Both the position numbers and the translations under genes were made by a program. Shown here in pieces: positions 41,211 through 51,157 of a DNA stretch of 64,000 nucleotides. Position 1 is the stretch's first letter. Each line of letters opens with the position of its first letter. Source of the stretch: Streptomyces sedi (GTDB taxonomy: Bacteria; Actinomycetota; Actinomycetes; Streptomycetales; Streptomycetaceae); the NCBI RefSeq assembly GCF_006335015.1, contig NZ_VDGT01000010.1:167202-231201 (forward strand), read 5' to 3'. The notes under the pieces are model-generated. The model saw only the letters and a list, made by a program, of their open reading frames with translations, was not told where the DNA came from and ran no database searches.

Positions 41211-42671
41211 TCAGACCGCCAACGCGCGGTCGGTCGGCCGGACCGGGTAGGGCAGCGTGGACTGGCCGGTGAGATACCGGTCGACGCCGCGTGCCGCCGC
41301 GCGGCCCTCGGCGATCGCCCAGACGATCAGCGACTGGCCGCGCCCGGCGTCCCCGGCGACGAAGACGCCGTCGGCACTGGTCGCGTAGCTGGCGTCGCGC
41401 ACGATGTTGCCCCGGCCGTCCAGTTCGAGGCCGAACTGCCGCACCAGGCCGTTCTCCTGGTCGGTGCCGGTGAAGCCCATCGCCAGCGTCACCAGCTGGG
41501 CGGGGATGCGCCGCTCGGTGCCGGCCTTCTGCTCCAGCTTGCCGTCCACGAACTCCACCTCGATCAGGTGGAGCCACTGGACGTCGCCCTCCTCGTCGCC
41601 CTCGAAGTGGGTCGTCGAGACGGAGTAGACCCGCTCGCCGCCCTCCTCGTGCGCCGAGGTCACCTTGTAGAGCATCGGGAACGTCGGCCACGGCTGGTGG
41701 GAGGGCCGCTCCTCGCCCGGGCGCGGCATGATCTCCAGCTGGGTGACGGAGGCGGCGCCCTGCCGGTGCGCGGTGCCCACGCAGTCGGCGCCGGTGTCGC
41801 CGCCGCCGATGACCACCACGTGCTTGCCCTCGGCGGAGATCGGGGCCCGGGTGAGGTCGCCCTCCCGCACCTTGTTGGCCAGCGGCAGGTACTCCATCGC
41901 CTGGTGCACGCCGTTGAGTTCGCGCCCGGGAACGGGCAGGTCGCGCGCGGCCGTCGCGCCGGCGGCGATCACCACGGCGTCGTAGCGGCGGCGGAGCTTG
42001 GCGGCGTCCACGTCGCGGCCGATCTCCACCTCGGTGCGGAACTTGGTGCCCTCGGCCCGCATCTGCTCGACGCGGCGGTTGAGGTGCCGCTTCTCCATCT
42101 TGAACTCGGGGATGCCGTACCGCAGCAGTCCCCCGATCCGGTCGGCCCGCTCGTAGACGGCGACCGTGTGCCCGGCGCGGGTCAGCTGCTGGGCCGCGGC
42201 GAGGCCCGCGGGGCCGGAGCCGATCACGGCGACGGTCTTGCCGGAGAGCCGCTCGGGCGGCTGCGGGGTGATGTCCCCGGCCTCCCACGCCTTGTCGACG
42301 ATGGTCACCTCGACGTTCTTGATGGTGACCGCCGGGCGGTTGATGCCCAGCACACACGCCGACTCGCAGGGCGCGGGGCACAGCCGCCCGGTGAACTCGG
42401 GGAAGTTGTTGGTCGCGTGCAGCCGCTCGCTGGCGGCGGCCCAGTCGCCCCGGTAGGCGTAGTCGTTCCACTCGGGGATCAGGTTGCCCAGCGGACAGCC
42501 GCTGTGGCAGAACGGGACGCCGCAGTCCATGCAGCGGCCGGCCTGCTTGGTGATGACCGGCAGCAGCGAGCCGGGGACGTAGACCTCGTTCCAGTCCCTG
42601 ACGCGCTCGTCGACCGGGCGGGTCTCGGCGACCTCGCGGCCGGTGGTGAGAAAGCCCTTCGGGTCAGCCAT
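41211..42671 (-). CDS. gltD: Glutamate synthase (NADPH) small subunit
   Basis: 486 residues. The N-terminal part holds two 4Fe-4S ligand sets: CMDCGVPFCHSGCPLGNLIP and CPAPCESACVLGINRPAVTI. FAD binding is at VAVIGSGPAGLAAAQQLTRA and NADPH binding at VVVIGGGDTGADCVGTAHRQ. The C-terminal ADGVFVAGDAGRGQSLIVWA contacts FAD. It feeds electrons from NAD(P)H to the large subunit for 2-oxoglutarate plus glutamine to two glutamates. The start overlaps the gltB stop by eight bases. Confidence 0.97.
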   Translation of the reverse strand: MADPKGFLTTGREVAETRPVDERVRDWNEVYVPGSLLPVITKQAGRCMDCGVPFCHSGCPLGNLIPEWNDYAYRGDWAAASERLHATNNFPEFTGRLCPAPCESACVLGINRPAVTIKNVEVTIVDKAWEAGDITPQPPERLSGKTVAVIGSGPAGLAAAQQLTRAGHTVAVYERADRIGGLLRYGIPEFKMEKRHLNRRVEQMRAEGTKFRTEVEIGRDVDAAKLRRRYDAVVIAAGATAARDLPVPGRELNGVHQAMEYLPLANKVREGDLTRAPISAEGKHVVVIGGGDTGADCVGTAHRQGAASVTQLEIMPRPGEERPSHQPWPTFPMLYKVTSAHEEGGERVYSVSTTHFEGDEEGDVQWLHLIEVEFVDGKLEQKAGTERRIPAQLVTLAMGFTGTDQENGLVRQFGLELDGRGNIVRDASYATSADGVFVAGDAGRGQSLIVWAIAEGRAAARGVDRYLTGQSTLPYPVRPTDRALAV

Positions 42672-45600
42672 GGGTCGCCGCCTCCATCATCTTCTCGTGG
42701 GTCTCGGACTCGCTGAGTCCGGCCCGCTCGGCGGCGTCCTTGGCGGCGAGCACGGCCTTGTAGGTGGTGGGCATGATCTTGCTGAACCGGACCAGCGCGC
42801 TGTCCCAGTCCTTGAGCAGCCGGTCGGCGACGGTGGAGCCGGCCTCCTCCGCGTGGCGGCGCAGCACGTCGCGCAGCCACTCCTGATCGTCGGCCACCAA
42901 CGGTTCGATCGCGACCATTCCGTGGTTGACCAGATCGGGATCGAGATCGACCACATAGGCCACGCCCCCGGACATGCCGGCCGCGAAGTTCCGCCCGGTG
43001 TCGCCGAGCACCACGGCCCGGCCGCCGGTCATGTACTCGCAGCCGTGGTCGCCGACGCCCTCGGCGACGACCGTGGCGCCCGAGTTGCGCACGCAGAACC
43101 GCTCCCCCACCCGGCCCCGCAGGAAGATCTCGCCGCCGGTCGCGCCGTAGCCGATGGTGTTCCCCGCGATGGTGGAGAACTCGGGCAGATGGTCGGCCCC
43201 CCGGTCCGGCCTGACCACGAGCCGGCCGCCGGAGAGGCCCTTGCCCACGTAGTCGTTGGCGTCGCCCTCCAGCCGCAGGGTGACCCCGCGCGGCAGGAAC
43301 GCGCCGAACGACTGGCCGGCGGAGCCCGTGAAGGTGATGTCCACGGTGCCGTCCGGCAGCCCCGCCCCGCCGAAGCGGCGGGTGACCGCGTTGCCCAACA
43401 TGGTGCCCACGGTGCGGTTGATGTTGCGGACGGCGACCTGCGCCCTGACCGGCTGGGCGTCTTCGGGGCGCTCGGCGGACAGCGCGTCGGCGGACAGCTT
43501 GATCAGCTCGTTGTCCAGCGCCTTCGCCAGGCCGTGGTCCTGCTCGACGACCCGCCGGCGGTGCGCGCCGTCCGGCAGCTCGGGGACGTGGAGCAGCGGC
43601 TCCAGGTCCAGGCCCTGCGCCTTCCAGTGGTCGACGGCCCGCGAGACGTCCAGCAGCTCGGCGTGGCCGACCGCCTCGTCGAGGCTGCGGAAGCCCAGCT
43701 CGGCCAGCAGCTCGCGGACCTCCTCGGCGATGAACTCGAAGAAGTTGACCACGAACTCCGGCTTGCCGGTGAACCGCTCCCGCAGCTCCGGGTTCTGCGT
43801 GGCGATCCCCACCGGGCAGGTGTCCAGGTGGCAGACGCGCATCAGCACACAGCCGGAGACCACCAGCGGCGCCGTCGCGAAGCCGTACTCCTCGGCGCCG
43901 AGCAGCGCGGCGATCAGCACGTCGCGGCCGGTCTTCAGCTGCCCGTCGGTCTGCACCACGATCCGGTCGCGCAGCCCGTTGAGCAGCAGGGTCTGCTGCG
44001 TCTCGGCGAGGCCCAGCTCCCACGGCCCGCCCGCGTGCTTCAGCGAGGTCAGCGGCGAGGCGCCGGTGCCACCGTCGTGTCCCGAGATCAGCACCACGTC
44101 GGCGTGCGCCTTGGAGACGCCGGCGGCGACGGTGCCCACGCCGACCTCGGAGACCAGCTTCACGTGGATGCGGGCCGCCGGGTTGGCGTTCTTCAGGTCG
44201 TGGATCAGCTGCGCCAGGTCCTCGATCGAGTAGATGTCGTGGTGCGGCGGCGGCGAGATCAGGCCGACGCCCGGCGTCGAGTGCCGGGTCCTGGCCACCC
44301 ACGGGTAGACCTTGTGGCCGGGCAGCTGGCCGCCCTCGCCCGGCTTGGCGCCCTGCGCCATCTTGATCTGGATGTCGTCGGCGTGCACCAGGTACTCGCT
44401 GGTCACGCCGAACCGGCCGGAGGCGACCTGCTTGATCGCGCTGCGCCGCTCCGGGTCGACCAGCCGCTCCGGGTCCTCGCCGCCCTCCCCGGTGTTGGAC
44501 TTGGCGCCCAGCCGGTTCATCGCGATGGCCAGCGTCTCGTGCGCCTCCCGCGAGATGGAGCCGTAGCTCATCGCGCCGGTGGAGAACCGCTTGACGATCT
44601 CGCTCACCGGCTCGACCTCGTCCAGCGGCACCGCCGGCCGCTCGCCCTCCCGCAGCCGGAACAGCCCGCGCAGCGTCATCAGCCGCTCGGCCTGCTCGTT
44701 CACCCGCGAGGTGTACTGGCGGAAGACGTCGTAGCGGCCCTCGCGCGTCGAGTGCTGGAGCCGGAAGACCGCCTCCGGGTCGAAGAGGTGCGGCTCGCCC
44801 TCGCGCCGCCACTGGTACTCGCCGCCGATCTCCAGCGTGCGGTGTGCCGGCGCCACCCCGGAGGCCGGGTAGGCGGCGGCGTGCCGGGCGGCGACCTCGC
44901 GGGCCACCACGTCGAGGTCGGCGCCGCCGATCTTGGTGGTGGTGCCGTGGAAGTAGCGGTCGACGAACGCCGCGTCCAGCCCGATCGCCTCGAAGACCTG
45001 CGCACCCCGGTAGGAGGCGACCGTGGAGATGCCCATCTTGGACATCACCTTCAGCACGCCCTTGCCGAGCGCCTTGATCAGGTTCCCGATCGCGGTCTCG
45101 GCGTCCAACCCCGGCAGATAGGTGCCCCGGCTGACCAGGTCCTCGACGGACTCCATCGCCAGGTACGGGTTGACGGCGGCGGCGCCGTAGCCGATCAGCA
45201 GCGCCACATGGTGCACCTCGCGCACGTCGCCCGCCTCCACCAGCAGCCCCACCTGGGTGCGCTGCTTGGTGCGGATCAGGTGGTGGTGCACGGTCGAGGT
45301 GAGCAGCAGCGAGGGGATCGGCGCGTGCTCGGCGTCCGAGTGCCGGTCGGAGAGCACGACGATCCGCGCGCCCTCGGCGATCGCCGCGTCGGCCTCGGCA
45401 CAGATCTCGTCCAGCCGCCTGGCCAGCGCCGCGCCGCCGCCGGAGACCCGGTAGAGCCCGGAGAGCGTGGTGGAGGCGAAGTCGGGCAGCTCCTCGTCGG
45501 CGTTGATGTGGATGAGCTTGGCCAGCTCGTCGTTGTCGATCACCGGGAACGGCAGCGTCACGCTGTGGCAGGAGGCGGCGGTCGGCTCCAGCAGGTTGCC

Positions 45601-47220
45601 CTGGGGGCCGAGCGAGGAGAGCAGCGAGGTGACCAGCTCCTCCCGGATGGCGTCCAGCGGAGGGTTGGTGACCTGCGCGAACAGCTGGGTGAAGTAGTCG
45701 AAGATCAACCGTGGCCGGTCGGAGAGCGCGGCGATCGGGGTGTCGGTGCCCATCGAGCCGATGGGCTCGGCGCCGGTCCTCGCCATCGGGGTGAGCAGGA
45801 CCCGCAGCTCCTCCTCGGTGTAGCCGAAGGTCTGCTGCCGGCGGGCGACCGAGGCGTGGGTGTGCACCACGTGCTCGCGCTGCGGCAGGTCGGCCAGGTC
45901 GATCAGGCCGTCCTCAAGCCACTCCCCGTAGGGGTGCTCGGAGGCCAGCCGCTCCTTGATCTCGTCGTCCTCGATGATCCGGTGCTCGGCGGTGTCCACC
46001 AGGAACATCCGGCCCGGCTGGAGGCGGCCCTTGCGCACCACCCTGGCGGGGTCGATGTCCAGGACGCCGACCTCGGAGGAGAGCACGACGAAGCCCTCGT
46101 CGGTGACCCAGTAGCGGCCGGGGCGCAGCCCGTTGCGGTCCAGCACGGCGCCGACCTGGACGCCGTCGGTGAAGGTCACGCAGGCCGGGCCGTCCCAGGG
46201 CTCCATCAGCGTGGAGTGGTACTGGTAGAACGCCCGCCTGGCGGGGTCCATCGACGGGTGGTTCTCCCACGCCTCGGGGACCATCATCAGCACCGCGTGC
46301 GGCAGCGAGCGCCCGCCGAGGTGCAGCAGCTCCAGCACCTCGTCGAACGTCGCGGAGTCCGACGCCTCGGGCGTGCAGACCGGGAAGACCCGCGACAGCC
46401 GCTCCGGGTCGCCGAAGAGGCCGGTGGCCAGCTGCGACTCCCGGGCGCGCATCCAGTTGCGGTTGCCCTGGACGGTGTTGATCTCGCCGTTGTGCGCCAC
46501 GAAGCGGTACGGGTGGGCGAGCGGCCAGGACGGGAAGGTGTTGGTGGAGAACCGCGAGTGGACCAGTGCGACGGCACTGGTCAGGCGGCGGTCGGAGAGG
46601 TCCGGGTAGAACGGCTCCAGCTGCCCGGTGGTCAGCATCCCCTTGTAGACCAGCGTCCGGCTGGAGAGCGAGGGGAAGTAGACCCCGGCCTCGCGCTCGG
46701 CGCGCTTGCGCAGCGCGAAGGCGATCCGGTCCAGCTCGATGCCGGTGCGGCCGTCCCGCCCGTCGGCGACGAAGAGCTGCCGGAACGTCGGCATCGTCGC
46801 GCGGGCCGCCGCGCCCAGCAGCTGCGGGGCGGTCGGCACCTCGCGCCAGCCGACGACGGTCAGCCCCTCCTCGGCGGTGATCTCCTCGACCCGGGCGACG
46901 GCGGTGGCCAGCTCGGCCTCGTCGGTGGGGAGGAACGCCATGCCCACGGCGTAGCCGCCGGCGACCGGCAGCGCGAAGGAGACGTTCTCCCGGAGGAAGG
47001 CGTCCGGGATCTGGAGGAGGATGCCGGCGCCGTCGCCGGTGTCCGGGTCCGAGCCGGTGGCCCCACGGTGTTCGAGATTGCGCAGGACGGCGAGTGCCTG
47101 GTCGACCAGCTGATGGCTGGGCTCGCCGGTGAGGGTGGCGACGAAGCCGACGCCACACGCGTCGTGCTCCTGGCGCGGGTCGTACATCCCCTGCTTGACC
47201 GGGTGGGACGCAGAACGCAT
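42664..47220 (-). CDS. gltB: Glutamate synthase large subunit
   Basis: 1518 residues. Class II glutamine amidotransferase domain: Cys22 in HDACGVGFVATL becomes the N-terminal nucleophile after removal of the 21-residue propeptide. The central domain and the FMN-binding synthase domain follow: GEGGEDPERLVDPERRSAIK, then QIKMAQGAKPGEGGQLPGHK and LISGHDGGTGASPLTSLKHA. The 3Fe-4S cysteines are in VLMRVCHLDTCPVGIATQ. The C-terminal GXGXG beta-helix has GYGATGGEIFLRGRVGERFC. A good GGGAGAG precedes the ATG. Promoter elements were not clear in the AT-rich leader. Confidence 0.97.
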   Translation of the reverse strand: MRSASHPVKQGMYDPRQEHDACGVGFVATLTGEPSHQLVDQALAVLRNLEHRGATGSDPDTGDGAGILLQIPDAFLRENVSFALPVAGGYAVGMAFLPTDEAELATAVARVEEITAEEGLTVVGWREVPTAPQLLGAAARATMPTFRQLFVADGRDGRTGIELDRIAFALRKRAEREAGVYFPSLSSRTLVYKGMLTTGQLEPFYPDLSDRRLTSAVALVHSRFSTNTFPSWPLAHPYRFVAHNGEINTVQGNRNWMRARESQLATGLFGDPERLSRVFPVCTPEASDSATFDEVLELLHLGGRSLPHAVLMMVPEAWENHPSMDPARRAFYQYHSTLMEPWDGPACVTFTDGVQVGAVLDRNGLRPGRYWVTDEGFVVLSSEVGVLDIDPARVVRKGRLQPGRMFLVDTAEHRIIEDDEIKERLASEHPYGEWLEDGLIDLADLPQREHVVHTHASVARRQQTFGYTEEELRVLLTPMARTGAEPIGSMGTDTPIAALSDRPRLIFDYFTQLFAQVTNPPLDAIREELVTSLLSSLGPQGNLLEPTAASCHSVTLPFPVIDNDELAKLIHINADEELPDFASTTLSGLYRVSGGGAALARRLDEICAEADAAIAEGARIVVLSDRHSDAEHAPIPSLLLTSTVHHHLIRTKQRTQVGLLVEAGDVREVHHVALLIGYGAAAVNPYLAMESVEDLVSRGTYLPGLDAETAIGNLIKALGKGVLKVMSKMGISTVASYRGAQVFEAIGLDAAFVDRYFHGTTTKIGGADLDVVAREVAARHAAAYPASGVAPAHRTLEIGGEYQWRREGEPHLFDPEAVFRLQHSTREGRYDVFRQYTSRVNEQAERLMTLRGLFRLREGERPAVPLDEVEPVSEIVKRFSTGAMSYGSISREAHETLAIAMNRLGAKSNTGEGGEDPERLVDPERRSAIKQVASGRFGVTSEYLVHADDIQIKMAQGAKPGEGGQLPGHKVYPWVARTRHSTPGVGLISPPPHHDIYSIEDLAQLIHDLKNANPAARIHVKLVSEVGVGTVAAGVSKAHADVVLISGHDGGTGASPLTSLKHAGGPWELGLAETQQTLLLNGLRDRIVVQTDGQLKTGRDVLIAALLGAEEYGFATAPLVVSGCVLMRVCHLDTCPVGIATQNPELRERFTGKPEFVVNFFEFIAEEVRELLAELGFRSLDEAVGHAELLDVSRAVDHWKAQGLDLEPLLHVPELPDGAHRRRVVEQDHGLAKALDNELIKLSADALSAERPEDAQPVRAQVAVRNINRTVGTMLGNAVTRRFGGAGLPDGTVDITFTGSAGQSFGAFLPRGVTLRLEGDANDYVGKGLSGGRLVVRPDRGADHLPEFSTIAGNTIGYGATGGEIFLRGRVGERFCVRNSGATVVAEGVGDHGCEYMTGGRAVVLGDTGRNFAAGMSGGVAYVVDLDPDLVNHGMVAIEPLVADDQEWLRDVLRRHAEEAGSTVADRLLKDWDSALVRFSKIMPTTYKAVLAAKDAAERAGLSESETHEKMMEAATHG

Positions 47221-47575
47221 CGGCTCTCCCGTCGTCGTCTTGGTCGCTGTGACTTACGAGGGACGACGTTGGCCCTGGCGTTCGTTAATTTTTCGTGCAG
47301 ATTACACGATGACCCGATTCCCGGGAAGCGGATAGCACAGTCCACGATACGGACTTCTGCGTGTGTGGTAGCGACGTTATGGGCCGTTTCGGGCCTCGTG
47401 GTCGCTGGGTGCCGAAGGACGCCGATGTCCTGAGGGCGTACTGGCACATGCCCGCCGTCAACGAAGTGAAACCCACGGGAAACAAGCGGACCTGCCGAAG
47501 GCCCCGAATGCCCCGAACAGGTCAACGCCGCCCGGAGGGTACCGGGCGGCGTCGGCGGGGGTCGAGGTCCGGGGG
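47221..47575 (-). other. gltB leader and promoter region (355 bases)
   Basis: No gene. A notably AT-rich patch at about 47283-47312 lies 65-90 bases before gltB; TGTAAT on the minus strand is a possible -10 without a good -35. The lgt terminator sits at the far end (47525-47552). Confidence 0.45.
47525..47552 (-). terminator. lgt terminator
   Basis: 11-base arms ACGCCGCCCGG and CCGGGCGGCGT with a 6-base loop, 24 bases past the lgt stop. Confidence 0.8.
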
Positions 47576-48688
47576 CTACTTCTCGGTGGCGGCCTTGACG
47601 CTCTTCTCCTCGTCGGCCTTCCCGCCCTCGGCCTTCCCCTCGTCCTCGGCCTTCTCGTCGCCGGCCTTCTCGTCGGCGGTCCGGGAGCCGGTCGCGGCGG
47701 GGGCGGCGCCGTCGGCCGCCTCCGCGTCCGCGCTCTTGCCGAGCCCCTTGCCCCGGCCGACACCCCCGGAGCCGGCGCTCCCCGACTCGTCGCCCTCGCC
47801 CTCGGCCTCGGCGCCGCGCGGCTCGCCCGCGCCCCTCGGCTCGGCGGACTCCTCGGCCTCCGGGGCCGTCGGGTCGTCCGGCGCGGGCTCCACGTTCTCC
47901 TCGCGGCCGGGGTGGCGGCGGGCGGAGATCACCATGTAGGCGACGGCGCCCAGGAAGACGGCGATGGAGGTCCAGTTGTTGAGCCGCAGCCCGAGGAACT
48001 CGTGGGCCTCGTCGATCCGCAGGTACTCGATCCAGAACCGGCCCACCGTGTACGCCGCGACATAGAGCGCGAACGAACGCCCGTGGCCGAGCCGGAAGCG
48101 GCGGTCGGCCCAGATGACCAGCACGCCGACGCCCACGCACCACAGCGACTCGTACAGGAAGGTGGGGTGGAAGGTGCCGGTGTCCAGACCGTTGTCGATC
48201 TCCACGGCCCAGGGGAGGTCGGTCTCGCGCCCGTACAGCTCCTGGTTGAACCAGTTGCCCCAGCGGCCGATGGCCTGGGCGAACGCGATCCCCGGCGCGA
48301 TCGCGTCCGCCATCGGCGGCAGCGCGATCCCCCGGCGGCGGCAGGCGATCCACGCGCCCAGCGCCCCACCGGCGATCGCGCCCCAGATGCCGATGCCGCC
48401 GTCCCAGATCTTGAAGGCGTCGACCGGGTCGCGGCCCTCGTCGAAGTACAGCTGGTAATCGGTGACCACGTGGTAGATCCGCGCCCCGATCAGGCCGAAC
48501 GGCACCGCCCAGACGGCGATGTCGGCGACGGTGCCCGGCTGCCCGCCCCGCTGCGTCCACCGCCGGCCGCCCAGCCAGATGGCGAGGAAGACGCCGATGA
48601 TGATGCATACCGCGTAGCCACGCAGCGGCAGCGGCCCCAGCTCGATCTCGCTGGTGCCCGGACTGGGGATTGAGGCAAGGATCTCCAT
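47576..48688 (-). CDS. lgt: Prolipoprotein diacylglyceryl transferase with charged tail
   Basis: 370 residues. The Lgt part (about 1-265) has seven membrane segments and the family motif AIGRWGNWFNQELYGRETDL with the essential Arg. The HPTFLYESLW loop and the later GRFWIEYLRIDEAHEF helix are also present. It moves diacylglycerol from phosphatidylglycerol to the lipobox cysteine of prolipoproteins such as the LivK and acidic lipoproteins of this window. A cytoplasmic or extracellular tail of about 105 residues rich in E, A, K and D (for example KAGDEKAEDEGKAEGGKADE) follows; such tails are common in actinobacterial Lgt. Confidence 0.96.
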   Translation of the reverse strand: MEILASIPSPGTSEIELGPLPLRGYAVCIIIGVFLAIWLGGRRWTQRGGQPGTVADIAVWAVPFGLIGARIYHVVTDYQLYFDEGRDPVDAFKIWDGGIGIWGAIAGGALGAWIACRRRGIALPPMADAIAPGIAFAQAIGRWGNWFNQELYGRETDLPWAVEIDNGLDTGTFHPTFLYESLWCVGVGVLVIWADRRFRLGHGRSFALYVAAYTVGRFWIEYLRIDEAHEFLGLRLNNWTSIAVFLGAVAYMVISARRHPGREENVEPAPDDPTAPEAEESAEPRGAGEPRGAEAEGEGDESGSAGSGGVGRGKGLGKSADAEAADGAAPAATGSRTADEKAGDEKAEDEGKAEGGKADEEKSVKAATEK

Positions 48689-48778
48689 GGTGCAGCCGAC
48701 GCTACCACCGGGCCGCGCGCGGGGGCTGAACTAGCCCGCCCCGTACGCCTGAACGCACCCGCGAGGACCCGCCGAGGG

Positions 48779-49519
48779 TCAGCCGGCCGTCCCCGTCACG
48801 CTGTCGCGGAGGAACTCCGGCGTCAGCGGGTCGCCGCCCTGGCCCATTCGCTCGCCGTCGAGCAGCACCGTCGGGGTCGCGTTGAAGTCGCCGTCCAGGA
48901 AGTCCGCGTTGGAGCGGCTGGCCCAGTCGTCGTGGGTGCCGTCCTGGACGCAGGAGCGGAACGTCTCGTTGTCCAGCGCGTCGATGTCCCTGGCCAGGTC
49001 GATCAGCCGGGACTTGTCGGCGAACGCGTCGTCCGTCTCGGCCGGCTGGTTCTGAAAGAGCAGGTCGTGGTACTCGGGGAAGGCCCCCTGGTCACGGGCG
49101 CAGGCAGCGGCGTTGGCCGCGTAGCGGGAGCCGTTGCCCCGCATGTTGCCGTCGATGATGGTGACCAGGTGGTAGTCGACGCGCAGCTGGCCGGACCCGG
49201 TCAGCTCGTCGATCGTCGAGCGGAAGGCGTTCTCGAACTGCGCGCAGGCGGGACAGCGGAAGTCCTCGTAGACCGTCAGCACCGCCGGCGCCTCGCGCTC
49301 GCCCACGGAGATGGGCTCGGCGGCGGGGCCCGCGTTGTCGTCGTCGCTGCCGCTGCCGGCCGCCAGGAAGCCGGCCCCGGCGGCGATGGCCAGGACCAGC
49401 GCGGCGATGCCGCCGATCTTCACCAGCCGCAGCCGCCGCTCTCCGGCGCGCTGCCGTTCGCGTTCCTCCCGCAGTCGCTCCCTGGCGCTGCGCTGTGCCT
49501 CTCGATTCCGTGCGCTCAC
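48779..49519 (-). CDS. Membrane-anchored DsbA-like thioredoxin-fold protein, 246 aa
   Basis: A basic cytoplasmic N-terminus (SARERLREERERQRAGERRL) is followed by one membrane helix (about 34-55, IGGIAALVLAIAAGAGFLAA) and an extracytoplasmic thioredoxin domain. The active site is FRCPACAQF (C89 and C92, CPAC). The C-terminal FNATPTVLLDGERMG holds the cis-proline loop (ATPT). This is the DsbA/DSBA-like thiol oxidoreductase family, common in actinobacteria, making or isomerising disulphides in exported proteins. The GTG start lacks a good Shine-Dalgarno sequence, so its exact position is uncertain. Its gene is divergent from the membrane protein gene. Confidence 0.88.
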   Translation of the reverse strand: MSARNREAQRSARERLREERERQRAGERRLRLVKIGGIAALVLAIAAGAGFLAAGSGSDDDNAGPAAEPISVGEREAPAVLTVYEDFRCPACAQFENAFRSTIDELTGSGQLRVDYHLVTIIDGNMRGNGSRYAANAAACARDQGAFPEYHDLLFQNQPAETDDAFADKSRLIDLARDIDALDNETFRSCVQDGTHDDWASRSNADFLDGDFNATPTVLLDGERMGQGGDPLTPEFLRDSVTGTAG

Positions 49520-49621
49520 CCCTGGCCAAACGACACCGGGGCGGCCAGGACACGCCCCGGAACGGGCGCATCCGGCTGGGCCCTCCGGTGACGCGGGATG
49601 GTTCGTCTCGTTTGTCCCGGT

Positions 49622-51091
49622 GTGAGATCTCCGAGCATTGAGCCAGCGGGCGTGCGGCAGCCGCCCAGAGAACCCCTCGGTACGCGGGTGGAGGCGGTGG
49701 AGCCACCGGTGCCCGAGCCGCCGGACGCCGGGTGGCGCGGGGAGTGCGTGGCGGCGGCGGTCGCCGCCGTGCTCTTCGCCGCCTCGGCGGTGATCGGCAC
49801 GGCGCTCAACGACGGCGACCGGCTGCGCCTCCAGTCGCCGCCGCTGCTGGCCAGCTGGGCGCCGCACGTGGGCCCCGGCACCGTGCCGGCGCTGCTGCTG
49901 GCCGGGCTCGGGGTGCTCTACGGGCCGGCGCTGGCGCGGCGGCTGCCGTGGCGCTGGCTGCTGGCGGCCAGCTGGGCGGGGTCGATGGGCTGGCTGCTGA
50001 CGCTGGCCTGGATCGACGGCTGGTACCGGGGAGTGGTCAACAACCTGGAGACCAAGCACGAGTATCTGCGTTCGGTCGGCGAGGTCAACGCGATGCCGGG
50101 GTGGGGGCACTTCCTCGACGGGTTCGTCGCGCGCATCCCGATCGACGCGGTGGACAACTGGCCCGCGCACGTGGCGGGGCACCCGCCGGGCGCCACGTTG
50201 ACGTTCGCGCTGCTGGACCGGGTCGGGCTGCACGGCGGGATCTGGGCGTCGATGTTCTGCGTGGTGTGGGCGGCGACCATCCCGGCCGCCGTGCTGCTGA
50301 CGGTGCGGCTGCTCTCCGGGGAGCGGCTCGCGCGGCGGGCGGCGCCGTTCCTGGTGCTGGCGCCGGCGGCGGTCTGGCTGGGGGTCTCGGCCGACGCGTA
50401 CTTCGCGGCGGTCGCCGCGTGGGCGCTGGCCCTGCTGGCGCTGGCGGGGCGCGGGGTGCGGAACGGTCCCGGGTGGCGCTGGCGGGGGGCGGCCCTCGGC
50501 TCCGGGCTGCTCTTCGGGCTGCTGTGCTACCTGTCCTACGGGCTGACGCTGATGGCGCTGGTCGGCGTCGCGGTGCTGGCGCTGACCAGGACATGGCGGC
50601 CGGTGCCCTATGTGCTGCTGGGGGTGGCGGCCTGGGTGGCGGTCTTCACGGCGGGCGGCTTCTGGTGGTACGAGGGGTACACGGTGCTGGTGGACCGCTA
50701 CTTCGCGGGCGCCGGCGGGCAACGCCCCTACGGTTACTTCGTCTGGGCGAACCTCGCCGCCCAGGTGTTGACGGTGGGGCTGGCGACGGCGGCGGCGCTG
50801 TGGCAGTGGGGCCCCCGACTAACCGGGGCGCTGCGGGAGTTGGCGCCGGGCCGGCCGGCGGTGCGCGGGTACCGGGCGCTGGTGGTGCTGTCGGGCGCGG
50901 CGCTGGGCGCGCTGCTGGTGGCCGACCTGTCGGGGATGAGCAAGGCGGAGACGGAGCGGATCTGGCTGCCGTTCGTGATGTGGCTGCTGCCGCTGACGGC
51001 GCTGCTGCCGCCCAGGCGCGCGCGGTGGTGGCTGGCCGCGCAGGTGGTGATGGCGCTGCTGGTCAACCACCTCTACCGAACCACCTGGTAG
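49622..51091 (+). CDS. Polytopic membrane protein, GT-C-like (possible lipid-linked sugar transferase), 489 aa
   Basis: About twelve hydrophobic segments. A loop after the second to third helix carries NWPAHVAGHPPGATLTFALL, resembling the extracytoplasmic HPP-type motif of GT-C glycosyltransferases. Another loop has WWYEGYTVLVDRYFAGAGGQ. The C-terminal segment has LSGMSKAETERIWLPFVMWL. It is known in Streptomyces as a conserved membrane protein; I infer, but cannot prove, a polyprenyl-phosphate sugar transferase. The start is ambiguous: GTG at 49622 is used here, and ATG at 49598 is in frame. It is convergent with the methyltransferase operon. Confidence 0.7.
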   Translation: MRSPSIEPAGVRQPPREPLGTRVEAVEPPVPEPPDAGWRGECVAAAVAAVLFAASAVIGTALNDGDRLRLQSPPLLASWAPHVGPGTVPALLLAGLGVLYGPALARRLPWRWLLAASWAGSMGWLLTLAWIDGWYRGVVNNLETKHEYLRSVGEVNAMPGWGHFLDGFVARIPIDAVDNWPAHVAGHPPGATLTFALLDRVGLHGGIWASMFCVVWAATIPAAVLLTVRLLSGERLARRAAPFLVLAPAAVWLGVSADAYFAAVAAWALALLALAGRGVRNGPGWRWRGAALGSGLLFGLLCYLSYGLTLMALVGVAVLALTRTWRPVPYVLLGVAAWVAVFTAGGFWWYEGYTVLVDRYFAGAGGQRPYGYFVWANLAAQVLTVGLATAAALWQWGPRLTGALRELAPGRPAVRGYRALVVLSGAALGALLVADLSGMSKAETERIWLPFVMWLLPLTALLPPRRARWWLAAQVVMALLVNHLYRTTW

Positions 51092-51100
51092 ACCAGTGGC

Positions 51101-51138
51101 CCCCGGCCCGCCGGAGGGTCGTCCCCGGCCCGCCGGGG
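51101..51138. terminator. Weak hairpin and 14-base direct repeat between convergent genes
   Basis: CCCCGGCCCGCCGG occurs at 51101-51114 and again at 51123-51136; the second copy forms CCCCGG-CCCG-CCGGGG. It lies between the membrane protein and methyltransferase stops. Confidence 0.4.
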
Positions 51139-51157
51139 CGGACCGGGGTCTTCGGGG

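Noticed and set aside
47283..47315. GlnR site upstream of gltB
   Set aside because: GTAAT-N6-GAAAA gives one imperfect half of the GTNAC-N6-GAAAC pattern; the second half is missing and gltB is not among the GlnR targets I know.
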